Of a DNA stretch of 10,078 bases, positions 1 to 7,774 are shown piece after piece. The notes beneath the pieces were generated by a model. It did not search any database and was not told where the DNA came from. It saw nothing but the letters and a program-made list of their open reading frames with translations. Location of the stretch: assembly GCA_030611945.1 (NCBI GenBank), contig JAUWOV010000063.1, positions 1-10,078 on the forward strand, written 5' to 3'. This DNA is from a bacterium. Lineage in GTDB: Bacteria > JAHJDO01. The position numbers and the translations under genes were made by a program. Positions within the stretch are counted from its first letter, which is position 1, and the number at the start of each line of letters is the position of its first letter.

Positions 1-1
1 A

Positions 2-454
2 ATGATAGGTGCGATAATAGGCATTATTGTTGCTTTGGTCTCTGCGGGTTCTGCGATATATTCGGCTCAACAGCAAAAGAAAACAGCTGATTATAGAGCG
101 CAATTAGCAGAAGAAGCTGGCGAGGAAGTAAAGGCAGGGACTGAGGTTGAGAAGGCAAGAGCGGAAAGAGAAGGGAAAAGATTAAAAGCAAGGCAGAGAG
201 CGATGTATGCAAAGTCTGGCGTTAAAATGGAAGGTTCTCCTCTTGAAGTGCTTGCTGACACACAAGCGGAATTAGACTTAGATCAAATGATTATAGAGCA
301 TGGCGGGCTTTCAAGAGCTAGTGCATATGAGCGAAAAGGCATGTTTTTAAGGCAAGCAGGTCGCAGTGCCCAGCAGGCAAGTTATATAAGAGCAGGAGCG
401 AGCCTACTTGAATCAGGAGGAAAAATCTATAGTGGATATCAAGGGAGACAATAA
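2..454 (+). CDS. Small internal virion (ejection) protein, T7 gp14-like in character
   Basis: This 150-aa protein has a hydrophobic N-terminal segment (about residues 2-20, rich in Ile, Gly, Ala and Val). An Ala/Gln/Glu/Lys-rich helical body follows, with a G-S-P-L-E-V motif around residue 78 and a Q-A-E-L-D motif soon after. This architecture is typical of phage internal core proteins of the T7 gp14 type, which leave the capsid with the DNA and insert into the host outer membrane to start the ejection channel. The assignment rests on motif style, size and the two larger helical genes downstream, not on an alignment. The ATG is the second base of the window, so a start further upstream cannot be excluded, although the hydrophobic N-terminus right after this ATG looks natural. 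It contains no cysteine. The next gene follows after two bases, so the genes are very likely co-transcribed. Confidence 0.75.
   Translation: MIGAIIGIIVALVSAGSAIYSAQQQKKTADYRAQLAEEAGEEVKAGTEVEKARAEREGKRLKARQRAMYAKSGVKMEGSPLEVLADTQAELDLDQMIIEHGGLSRASAYERKGMFLRQAGRSAQQASYIRAGASLLESGGKIYSGYQGRQ
442..447 (+). promoter_or_regulatory. Shine-Dalgarno site that fixes a TTG start
   Basis: AGGGAG lies inside the last codons of the upstream gene, nine bases before TTG at 457. No ATG or GTG in frame is equally well placed, so this site supports TTG as the start of the 502-aa gene. Confidence 0.6.
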
Positions 455-456
455 CT

Positions 457-1965
457 TTGGCTAGAATTCCTATCTATACTTCTAAAGCCCCTATGCAGGG
501 ACCAATTGTAGTTGAACCTCATCCTATGGCGGGCACGCAAGTTGCAGAGGCAATAGGCGGACTTGCCCGGACTGTTGGCAAGGGTGTTGAGGATTGGGCT
601 AATGCTAAGGCACAGGATACAGCACAGAGAGAACTTGCAAGTAGTGCAATAAATTATAAGAGCAAGATGTCCAATTATGTTATTGGCGTAAGAGACAATC
701 CCGATTATAACAAAGATTGGGAAACTGATTTTAATAAATTCGAAAAGGAAACAAGAGGTGGAATAGAATTTACAAGTCAAAAAGCAAAGCAAGTTGCTGA
801 ACGAAATTTTGACAATTATCGCATAGCATATAAAACCGAATTAGCTGGTATTGATAGGCAAAAATACCAAAAAGCAGGAAGAATACAATTAGATATTGAC
901 TTAGATTTAGCAGAAAAGATGAGAGATAAAAAACAAGTAGATTTGCTTCTTAATTCAGCTAATTTACTACTTAGTAAACCGGCAATAGAAGCAAAAAGAA
1001 TTGAGAGATATCATGATATAGAAATATTGCAGATTAGAGATGCTTTAACTTTAGATCCAAAAGCGGATTTGAGTGGATTTAAGAATGTATCTAATAAAGA
1101 AAAATCGGAGTTAGTCAGTGTCTTTAGACGTAATGCTATAGCAGAGGCGAATAGATTAAAAGCTGAACGGGCAGATAAATTAAAAAAACAGCAAGCCGAG
1201 TTAGATAAAAACAATGTTGACGAATTAAGAGAACATACTTTTACTTATGATAAATTACTTGCTCAGAAACCTATACTTAGTAAAGAGCAATATAGGTATT
1301 TTGACAAAGCATTGGCAACAGTGCCACCAGAAAAAAGCGATCCAAAAGTAAGGGCGGAATTGTGGAAACGACTTGGATTGGGACTTTTAACACGAACCGA
1401 TATTATGGATGCTTATGGGAAATTGAATCAACCAGATAAAGAAAAGCTTGAAAGGAGTTATACTAATCGTGAAAAAAATGAGTGGGGGCAAATCATAGAA
1501 CCAAATAAATATCAACAGGCTACAAAAGAAGTAGATAAAACTTTAAATGAATTGGTTGAAGATAAATTAATGAGCAAGCAAGATATGGAAGAAGCTAGAA
1601 CAAATGTAATTTATAAACTTTTTGATGTATCTAGGGAAAAGAATCTGGCAGATGATGAGATAATAGAACAAAAAGAAAAATTAATGCTTCCTTATTATAA
1701 AATGCAATCTCAATTATTAAATGATAACAGATCGTGGAATGATTTTATAACTGGTAGAAAAACAGAGCGTGAAAAAGCAGAGAAAAAAGTTGAGAAACTT
1801 GAGATTTTAATAGAAAAAGAACCCGTTAAAGAAAAGCCTAAAGAAATTCTAAAAATAGAGGGTATTCCACCAGAGCGGGTTACGGAATTATCTGATTGGT
1901 TAAGGGAAAGCGGAAAAGTTGTTGATGAGGAAAACATAAGACTATCCTATGAAAAATTTAAATAA
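457..1965 (+). CDS. Coiled-coil-rich internal virion protein, probable T7 gp15 analogue
   Basis: This 502-aa protein starts with TTG. The N-terminus (residues 1-50) is Pro/Gly/Ala-rich with an A-I-G-G-L-A-R-T-V-G segment, a common opening of phage structural proteins that continue into long helices. From about residue 60 to the end it is highly charged (Lys, Glu, Asp, Gln) and predicted by eye to be almost entirely helical, with heptad-like stretches around 225-255 and 430-460. It has no cysteine, no signal peptide and no membrane segment. It sits between a gp14-like and a very large gp16-like protein, so the likely role is a virion core or ejection protein forming part of the DNA-delivery tube. 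It is shorter than T7 gp15 (747 aa), and the family link is inferred from order and composition. Its 3' end overlaps the next gene by 17 bases, which suggests translational coupling. A generic phage structural protein is the main alternative. Confidence 0.65.
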   Translation: MARIPIYTSKAPMQGPIVVEPHPMAGTQVAEAIGGLARTVGKGVEDWANAKAQDTAQRELASSAINYKSKMSNYVIGVRDNPDYNKDWETDFNKFEKETRGGIEFTSQKAKQVAERNFDNYRIAYKTELAGIDRQKYQKAGRIQLDIDLDLAEKMRDKKQVDLLLNSANLLLSKPAIEAKRIERYHDIEILQIRDALTLDPKADLSGFKNVSNKEKSELVSVFRRNAIAEANRLKAERADKLKKQQAELDKNNVDELREHTFTYDKLLAQKPILSKEQYRYFDKALATVPPEKSDPKVRAELWKRLGLGLLTRTDIMDAYGKLNQPDKEKLERSYTNREKNEWGQIIEPNKYQQATKEVDKTLNELVEDKLMSKQDMEEARTNVIYKLFDVSREKNLADDEIIEQKEKLMLPYYKMQSQLLNDNRSWNDFITGRKTEREKAEKKVEKLEILIEKEPVKEKPKEILKIEGIPPERVTELSDWLRESGKVVDEENIRLSYEKFK

Positions 1966-4900
1966 ATTAGATTTTACCAAAGCAAATGAATCATTTTTAA
2001 CAACTCTTAAAGATGAACCTAAAAAGATGAGTTCATCTGAATTTGCTACATTCTTCGCAACTCTTAAAGATGAACCTATCAAATTTGGCGGAGGCATATC
2101 ACGAGGAAAAGGTGCAGTTGGAACATTTGAAGACGACCTACCTAAAATTGAACCTATGACTTCTTACGTCAGGGGGCAAGTTGCCATACAAAAATTATTA
2201 CCAGCATTTTTCAGAAGACAACAAAGACGAGAACAAGTAATAGAGAAGGGATTAACAAATTATATGAAATATGCGCAGCCAGCTTTTAAATGGGCTATCT
2301 CTGGTATGCCAGAAGAAGACCCTGAGCGATTTATGAAAATGAGTTGGGCAGACGTAATAAGGGAATCATATCCAGTGCTTAGCGACCCTGAAAGTCCACT
2401 AGCCAGATCAGTAGCAGTTCAATTCGGAGTTGAAACAGCAGGCGAATTATTAGATATTGGCACAAGACCATCTACATATCTTATATGGGGAGTCGCTGAA
2501 AGATTAATCCCCCCGGCATTAGGTGCAGTTTTTAGAAAATTGCCAAAGGGAGTTCAGCAATCTCTTATCAAAGAAAGATTTATTTGGGGCAGAAAACCAC
2601 TTGACTTAGCATATAAGGAATTAGGATTAAAAAGAGGAGCTTCATTAAAGGAAGTTCATAAAGCATATCGTGGCATGGTTAGTGAATGGCATCCAGATAA
2701 AGCGCCTGCTGGGCAATCAATGAAATATCTTCGTAAATTTTTAAGAAAGCAAGGAGCATATGACAAAATAAAAGCGTCAACGGAAATAATAAGACAAGGA
2801 GAAATACTTAATAAAGATTTAGGATTGCCAATACCTAGAGAAGAAATGGCAAAAGTAAAACCCATTATAAGACGAACGGATATAGGGCGAGTCATGCCTA
2901 CAAAACCAACTATGCCCATAAAATTTGTTAAGCCGATAGATATAGGAACAGCCATTGAAAAAGGCGATTATAGATCTATTCTTAAAATGTCTAATATAAA
3001 ATATGATGAGTATGTTACAAAGAATTTTGAACCAGAGGAATTAAAGAAAATACAATTTTTATTTACTAAAGGTGGAAAAAGTCCTGATATTGCTGCTGCT
3101 GATTTAATGATAGACCATCCCGAAGTTGGAGAGATAACAGGTGATGATATAATTAGAAACGCAATAGCTCAAACAGGGAAAAAACTTGACACAATAGGAG
3201 ACCAAGAGTTAAAATACGCAAAGGAGTTAGAAGATGGATACCTTGAAAATGAAAGTATCAAAGATGTCGCAAGAAGAAAAATTGAAGAAAATAAGAAAGC
3301 TGGCATACAGGAAGGCCATAAGAGAGCGCTTAATGAAAAAGTCACCGAAGAAAACCTAAAAGAACTTGAAGAATTTTTTGTAGAAAGAAAAGAACTTATC
3401 ACCAAACACCCACTCAAAATAACCGCAAAAGACCTAATCCAAGCAAAAGATAGAGAAGAAATTCAAAGTTTATTGCAACGCATATTTGGCACATACGAAG
3501 AATTAGATAAAATAGAAGCAGGAGAATTGCCATATACTAAACGAGCTGAATTAGCTGATGATTTTATGGCTGACTTAGAACACGCAGTCGTGGAAAAAGA
3601 CACCGATGAAGTAAAAAAGATATTATCTGTTATAAAAACAGAATTAACTAAAGCAGATTATCCTGAAATAATTATTCCAGAAGCGAAACCAAAGGTTGAA
3701 AAACTTGTTATACCAGAAGAAAGGGCAGAAAAGGCAATAGAAAAAATAACAGAATCAAAGACCATTGAAGAAGCCACAGCAAGCATAGCCAATGCAGAAC
3801 ACATACTTGCAGATGAAAAGGGAGCGTTAGCTATAGGCGACATAACAGAACCAGCTAATGTTATTATCAATACCGGCAGAAAAGTCCACGATTTTATATT
3901 TGCATTTGGGCAAGTTAAAAGAGAGGCTCCTGAACTATACAAAAAAGCTATGCAGACATTTCATAAACAATCTGCGGCATTTGAGCAATCTGTAACTGAT
4001 CTTAATAAATTAATGAAGGGGAAAACATTATCACAAAAAGAAGGCGTTCAACTTACATTTGCCTTTGAAGATAAAAGACTTTCGCCACCAGAAAATCTAA
4101 AAGCAGAATATAAGAAGTTTGCAGATTTGTTGGATAAGATAGAAAATGCCCACAAAGAGCGCGGTATATTCGCAGAAGGATTTCCACAGAGAGCAATAAA
4201 TGAAGCAAATGCAGAGATACTGGAAATAGATAACAAATTAACTTTATTTAATAAAGATATTACTGCTAAAGATATTCTGAGAAAAAAAGAACTTTTAAAT
4301 GAAATACAAAAATTACAGAACTTTAATTATTTGCCACATACCATTGTTGTTCGCAGAGTAATAGAAGCAAAACTGGAAGGATTAAGTGGTGAAAAAAGAC
4401 AAGCATTTTTGGATAAAGCAAGTAGGATATCTTATCAATACAAGCAACGAACGGGAAGATTATTTTTAAAAGATTATTTCGAAACTGAACTTGTAAAACC
4501 AGAAGATATAGATATAAGAAAATTAGCAATAGAGGCATTAGATTCATTTTATGTTAGGTCAGCGCTTAAAGATTTAGTTGATTATGCAAAAACTAAAGAA
4601 TGGGTAAAACTAAGTTCAAAAGCATTGGAAAATCAAGGATGGATTCCTATCCGTCAAATAGGAGTATATGCGCCAGAATATAAAAATATGGTAATGCACC
4701 CCCTATTAGCTTCTGTTTATAGCGATTTAAAACTTATGAAAACGCCAAAGGGAACTACTTTTACTAGAATGTTGGGAATTGTAAAGGTAGCGCAATTTTA
4801 CAATCCTATGATTCTGGTCAATTACGATTTATTGCAAATGATGTATGGTGGGGCATATGCTTTGAACCCAATAAGGGAAACGAAATATTGGGCAGAAGCT

Positions 4901-6133
4901 TTTAAGCAAGTATTAACAAAAGGGGATAAATATCACGACTTGCATAGAAGGGGGTTATATCAAGAAGCATATATGCCGGGAGCAAGACACAAAGAAGATT
5001 TGATCAAAATTGCAGTTAGAAGGACCATAACGGAATTGCCTAAATATGTTAAATGGCTTGAAAAGATAACGAAGGTTACGTGGACAAAAGAAAATGCTAA
5101 ACATTTATTAGGATCAATGTATAGAGCTATACATAACGGAACGTGGACAATGGATAGAATAATAAGAACAAAATCCGCATTGGCTTATGAAGCTATGGGG
5201 ATACCAGCAGATGAGGCGGTTATAAAGGCAGCTAACTGGCACGCCGCATATTCTGAATTAGCCCCCAAGTATAAAAAAGAAATGGGTAAAATAGTATTTG
5301 TTCAAAGTTTTAGAATATTAATGCCTAGACAAATGATAGAAGCAATTATTAGAGAACCAGTAGAGTTAATTCTTGGAAAACGAAAAGCTAAAAAAGGAAC
5401 TTTTGAAAGAGTAATCAAAGGACTTGTTGCGATATTCGCCATTCCCGTTATGGTGGATTTATATTTTAAAGCAAGGGGATTTGAAAGAGACAAACTCGGT
5501 TGGAAATGGAAGAAAGAAGTTATGGTGGGTGGTCAAAAACAAGAACTTATTGTTGGAGTAAATTATATTCTCAATATGCCTTTGAAATGGTGGCATAGAT
5601 TAAATACATATAATCCGATAAGTCCTGACATAAGACCAATCCAAGGCATTAAGAGCTTTGCAAAGTGGGAATTACATCCAATATATCGAATCCCTATGGA
5701 TATAAAAGATAATAAACGTTCTTTTGGAAGTGGAGAATATGTCTATGATCCCTCAGAAACTAATCCTATTAAAAAATATACAGAAATTGCAGTTTTTGTA
5801 TTTGGGCAAGTATTTAGATTATATGGCAAGTTAATGGAAGACTATGCAGATGCAAAATATACTACCAAAGAGAAAAAATTGCAGGAACAAGTTTATGAAG
5901 AAGCATTAACGAAAATTGATAGAATAATTATAAATACAGTTGGATATAAATATATTAGGGTGAACAAGCAAAGCAGACAAAGGATTATGCAAAAATCTTT
6001 GGAGAAGGAATATTGGAAAAGATTATACACAATTCAACGCAAGTATTCTGGCGCAAAACAAAAAGAAATGCTTAGTAATTTAAAAACATGGCATAGTAAA
6101 TGTAGTAAATGGATTAATGAGGGATTTAAATGA
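1949..6133 (+). CDS. Giant internal virion (ejection) protein with an N-terminal-region J-domain
   Basis: This 1394-aa, mainly helical protein has the size and position of a T7 gp16-type ejection protein. Residues 1-45 contain a short tandem repeat with T-L-K-D-E-P twice. Residues about 218-280 form a J-domain: a Y-K-E-L-G-L turn, a basic helix ending K-A-Y-R-G-M-V, then HPD at 248-250 followed by K, and a further basic helix. The J-domain family stimulates Hsp70 (DnaK) ATPase activity through HPD. Residues 280-800 are charged helices. Around 790-960 are Y-L-P-H and F-Y-N-P-M segments, and near 1154-1172 a hydrophobic stretch that could span a membrane, followed by a Trp/Pro-rich region. The overall style recalls the large polyvalent proteins of phages. 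No lytic transglycosylase motif is obvious, unlike T7 gp16. There is one cysteine, close to the C-terminus. The start ATG overlaps the upstream gene, and the nearest purine-rich site (GAGGA at 1927-1931) is rather far, so translation may depend on coupling. The J-domain is well supported; the ejection role is inferred. Confidence 0.75.
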   Translation: MKNLNKLDFTKANESFLTTLKDEPKKMSSSEFATFFATLKDEPIKFGGGISRGKGAVGTFEDDLPKIEPMTSYVRGQVAIQKLLPAFFRRQQRREQVIEKGLTNYMKYAQPAFKWAISGMPEEDPERFMKMSWADVIRESYPVLSDPESPLARSVAVQFGVETAGELLDIGTRPSTYLIWGVAERLIPPALGAVFRKLPKGVQQSLIKERFIWGRKPLDLAYKELGLKRGASLKEVHKAYRGMVSEWHPDKAPAGQSMKYLRKFLRKQGAYDKIKASTEIIRQGEILNKDLGLPIPREEMAKVKPIIRRTDIGRVMPTKPTMPIKFVKPIDIGTAIEKGDYRSILKMSNIKYDEYVTKNFEPEELKKIQFLFTKGGKSPDIAAADLMIDHPEVGEITGDDIIRNAIAQTGKKLDTIGDQELKYAKELEDGYLENESIKDVARRKIEENKKAGIQEGHKRALNEKVTEENLKELEEFFVERKELITKHPLKITAKDLIQAKDREEIQSLLQRIFGTYEELDKIEAGELPYTKRAELADDFMADLEHAVVEKDTDEVKKILSVIKTELTKADYPEIIIPEAKPKVEKLVIPEERAEKAIEKITESKTIEEATASIANAEHILADEKGALAIGDITEPANVIINTGRKVHDFIFAFGQVKREAPELYKKAMQTFHKQSAAFEQSVTDLNKLMKGKTLSQKEGVQLTFAFEDKRLSPPENLKAEYKKFADLLDKIENAHKERGIFAEGFPQRAINEANAEILEIDNKLTLFNKDITAKDILRKKELLNEIQKLQNFNYLPHTIVVRRVIEAKLEGLSGEKRQAFLDKASRISYQYKQRTGRLFLKDYFETELVKPEDIDIRKLAIEALDSFYVRSALKDLVDYAKTKEWVKLSSKALENQGWIPIRQIGVYAPEYKNMVMHPLLASVYSDLKLMKTPKGTTFTRMLGIVKVAQFYNPMILVNYDLLQMMYGGAYALNPIRETKYWAEAFKQVLTKGDKYHDLHRRGLYQEAYMPGARHKEDLIKIAVRRTITELPKYVKWLEKITKVTWTKENAKHLLGSMYRAIHNGTWTMDRIIRTKSALAYEAMGIPADEAVIKAANWHAAYSELAPKYKKEMGKIVFVQSFRILMPRQMIEAIIREPVELILGKRKAKKGTFERVIKGLVAIFAIPVMVDLYFKARGFERDKLGWKWKKEVMVGGQKQELIVGVNYILNMPLKWWHRLNTYNPISPDIRPIQGIKSFAKWELHPIYRIPMDIKDNKRSFGSGEYVYDPSETNPIKKYTEIAVFVFGQVFRLYGKLMEDYADAKYTTKEKKLQEQVYEEALTKIDRIIINTVGYKYIRVNKQSRQRIMQKSLEKEYWKRLYTIQRKYSGAKQKEMLSNLKTWHSKCSKWINEGFK
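2001..2077 (+). repeat. Short in-frame tandem duplication with two identical 20-base copies
   Basis: An identical 20-base sequence occurs at 2001-2020 and 2058-2077, 57 bases apart, exactly 19 codons. It encodes T-L-K-D-E-P twice near the N-terminus of the giant virion protein. The residues before each copy are also similar (E-S-F-L-T and A-T-F-F-A), so the whole 19-aa unit looks duplicated and partly diverged. Confidence 0.8.
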
Positions 6134-6376
6134 TTATTTTCCTTCGGCATGCATCCATAGACTCCCTGTGTTCCATTGTAATTTTTGAGGGAGATAATGC
6201 CAGAAGAATATTGCGAGAAAGAGAAAAGTAAAAATGAGAATAAAACCAAAAACAGTTTCACATTTAGTATTCTTACTATGCTTTTTGGCAAAAAGAAATG
6301 AACCTAATAATCCAGTTAAGCATAGTGGAGTTAATGTAGTAAGCCATTGCAATGGAATCTCTAATAATTCTCTCAT
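6134..6376 (-). CDS. Small two-helix membrane protein, antisense to the late genes
   Basis: The reading frame gives an 80-aa protein with two clear hydrophobic segments, about residues 9-28 and 41-60, joined by a short basic loop containing K-K-H-S-K. The C-terminus is polar. This looks like a small inner-membrane protein; small phage proteins of this form include holins, antiholins and superinfection-exclusion proteins, but I do not recognise a family. Its stop codon abuts the stop of the giant virion gene, so the two are convergent. No Shine-Dalgarno site precedes ATG at 6376. An in-frame TTG two codons upstream is possible. A promoter-like sequence just upstream would place the transcript start almost at the ATG, which fits a leaderless message. 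A 61-codon frame on the + strand (6234-6419) competes for the same DNA, but its product has no recognisable organisation. The gene could still be spurious. Confidence 0.45.
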   Translation of the reverse strand: MRELLEIPLQWLTTLTPLCLTGLLGSFLFAKKHSKNTKCETVFGFILIFTFLFLAIFFWHYLPQKLQWNTGSLWMHAEGK

Positions 6377-6382
6377 ACTCAA

Positions 6383-6411
6383 ACGATATCAAACTACAAA
6401 GGATATGTCAA
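6383..6411 (-). promoter_or_regulatory. Sigma-70-like promoter for the antisense membrane gene
   Basis: Read on the - strand, TTGACA (6411-6406) is a perfect -35 box. It is followed by a 17-base spacer and TATCGT (6388-6383), a 4/6 match to TATAAT. Transcription would be expected to begin about seven bases later, at or next to the ATG at 6376. The match is visible but untested, and AT-rich DNA gives chance matches. Confidence 0.4.
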
Positions 6412-6419
6412 GAAGATGA

Positions 6420-6447
6420 TTGAAGTTATAAATAATAATGATACAAT
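6420..6447 (+). promoter_or_regulatory. Sigma-70-like promoter for the exported-protein cassette
   Basis: TTGAAG (6420-6425, 4/6) is followed by a 16-base spacer and TACAAT (6442-6447, 5/6). The expected start near 6454 gives a short leader holding a perfect AGGAGG at 6458-6463, seven bases before ATG at 6471. It lies back to back with the - strand promoter. This gap of more than 300 bases is the natural place for a new transcription unit. Confidence 0.4.
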
Positions 6448-6470
6448 AACAAAAAACAGGAGGCAATAAA

Positions 6471-7277
6471 ATGAACAAAAGAAATTTACTCTTAAACGTG
6501 ATCTTAGTAATAATGCTTTTATCAGGACAGGCATTTGCTGGCAATAAGTCAGGCTATATGACGCCTGATCAGAAGGATGCGCTTGACGGAGCAAATGCGC
6601 CCTCTGCAACTAATGTGCTGGCTACTATGAATGATGTTGCTGCCATAGAGACGGGAGTGCAAACTATTACGCCCGGAGCGAACATGAGCAATTCTGGCAC
6701 AGAGGCTGATCCTGTTCTGAACGTTGATATGAATGATAGTTCAACCTCTGACACGGAGCCATGGTCAGCTGCAAAGATAATAGAAGAACTTGCCGACAAG
6801 CTAGATATAGCCGATTCTCCGGTTATTAGCGATGTGGCATATGACGCTGATACTTGGAACGCAAATACAGACGCAGCCTCTAAGAATGCTATCAGGGATA
6901 AGATTGAATCATTGGCGAGTGATTCTAGTACAGCTTCACTAACTCTCGATTATAAATTATACAGAGTATCTCTCGGAGAATCATATACGGGTTACATAGA
7001 TTGTCAATTAGTTATCAGTCAAAACTCTGATTTTTCTGCACCTGATGTAGATATCGATATGGCAACATCACAAACAGATTGGCTTGCTTATTGTGCTGCA
7101 AGCGATAGTTATGAGGCTTGGAGTGCAAGCGGTATGCCAGCAACAGATGTGAGGTCTATTATATATAAGGGGACGTCTTTAACGAGAGGAACAGTTTATT
7201 ATTATAGATGGCGGACTTATGCTCATGGTGATACTGAAATTGCAACAGATTATAAAGGAGGCATGCTATGTCTATAA
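6471..7277 (+). CDS. Secreted tail-fibre-like protein with signal peptide
   Basis: Residues 1-23 are a classical Sec signal peptide: K-R at the start, a Leu/Ile/Val core, and A-F-A before the predicted cleavage at 23/24. The mature part begins with Y-M-T-P-D-Q-K-D-A-L-D, a motif seen in phage tail fibres. It continues with G-T-E-A-D-P-V-L-N-V, P-W-S-A-A-K-I near 97-103, and S-D-V-A-Y-D followed by T-W-N-A-N-T-D-A-A-S-K-N-A-I-R-D-K-I (about 120-145). The last two are recurrent spacer modules of phage fibre and appendage proteins. Residues 155-268 look like a beta-sandwich, perhaps fibronectin type III-like, with W-S-A-S-G and Y-Y-Y-R-W-R-T-Y. A perfect AGGAGG precedes the ATG. The next gene overlaps the 3' end by 10 bases. 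The conflict between a fibre-type body and an export signal is real in the sequence. Its job, perhaps on the cell surface rather than in the virion, is inferred. Confidence 0.75.
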   Translation: MNKRNLLLNVILVIMLLSGQAFAGNKSGYMTPDQKDALDGANAPSATNVLATMNDVAAIETGVQTITPGANMSNSGTEADPVLNVDMNDSSTSDTEPWSAAKIIEELADKLDIADSPVISDVAYDADTWNANTDAASKNAIRDKIESLASDSSTASLTLDYKLYRVSLGESYTGYIDCQLVISQNSDFSAPDVDIDMATSQTDWLAYCAASDSYEAWSASGMPATDVRSIIYKGTSLTRGTVYYYRWRTYAHGDTEIATDYKGGMLCL

Positions 7278-7759
7278 AGAATCTACTTATTAGTTTTGGT
7301 CTTATTTTAGTTGTGAGCACAGCCTTAGCTTGGTTAGGTTCAAACCCCGCAATAAGAATAGTCTATCCTGATGCTACTGACGATGCTGATACATGTCTTG
7401 TGCCTGTAAATGTAAAGGTTAAACAGTTAAATACTTTGCAAGGCATTGACTATGGATTATATTGGTTAGTAGAGGAAATTGATGGTGATACAGTTATTAG
7501 CGATACAGAGTGGAATGCAAGAGTGCAAATTCCTGTTAGTAACATTGAGGATATCAATAGAGAAGCTCCTCTTGTAATAGCAGAATTGGGAACAAACTTC
7601 TTGATTCAATCAACATATTACTATATTATTGGAATAGGAAAGGATTTGAATGGGGATTATTCTGCTGATAGCAGTTTAATTCCGGGTGTTAGTCAAGACG
7701 GAGATGCAAATATAGCAGACAGTGCAATAGCACGATTTTATGTAAATGGTTATAGATAA
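7268..7759 (+). CDS. Small secreted beta-rich protein
   Basis: This 163-aa protein has a signal peptide (residues 1-21, ending A-L-A before W22). The mature part is Asp-rich and predicted to be mostly beta strand. A Y-Y-Y-I-I-G-I-G-K-D segment around 117-126 resembles the Y-Y-Y-R-W-R-T segment of the preceding gene product, so both may carry a related fibronectin-like fold. D126, N128, D130 and D134 are spaced like a calcium-binding loop, but the last ligand expected of an EF-hand is absent. I do not recognise a family. The ATG overlaps the end of the previous gene by 10 bases, and its ribosome site (AAAGGAGG) is built into the last codons of that gene, so the two are translationally coupled and probably work together. 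Confidence 0.65.
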   Translation: MSIKNLLISFGLILVVSTALAWLGSNPAIRIVYPDATDDADTCLVPVNVKVKQLNTLQGIDYGLYWLVEEIDGDTVISDTEWNARVQIPVSNIEDINREAPLVIAELGTNFLIQSTYYYIIGIGKDLNGDYSADSSLIPGVSQDGDANIADSAIARFYVNGYR

Positions 7760-7774
7760 TAAGGAGGAAGTAAC

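Noticed and set aside
439-792. Long - strand frame opposite the start of the coiled-coil gene
   Set aside because: It is Cys/Ile/Phe-rich, as expected from the antisense of an AT-rich coding frame. The + strand gene is better supported by start, spacing and composition.
6162-6193. Inverted repeat CTCCCT/AGGGAG after the giant gene as a terminator
   Set aside because: The stem is six base pairs with a 20-base loop and no T-run after it, so a rho-independent terminator is not supported.
6234-6419. A 61-codon + strand frame in the gap after the giant virion gene
   Set aside because: It lacks a good ribosome site and shows no domain or membrane organisation. The opposite strand gives a more protein-like product over the same DNA.
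7643-7669. Calcium-binding (EF-hand or dockerin) loop in the 163-aa secreted protein
   Set aside because: The D-x-N-x-D start is present, but the position-12 acidic ligand is missing. There is only one copy, so it is noted only as a resemblance.
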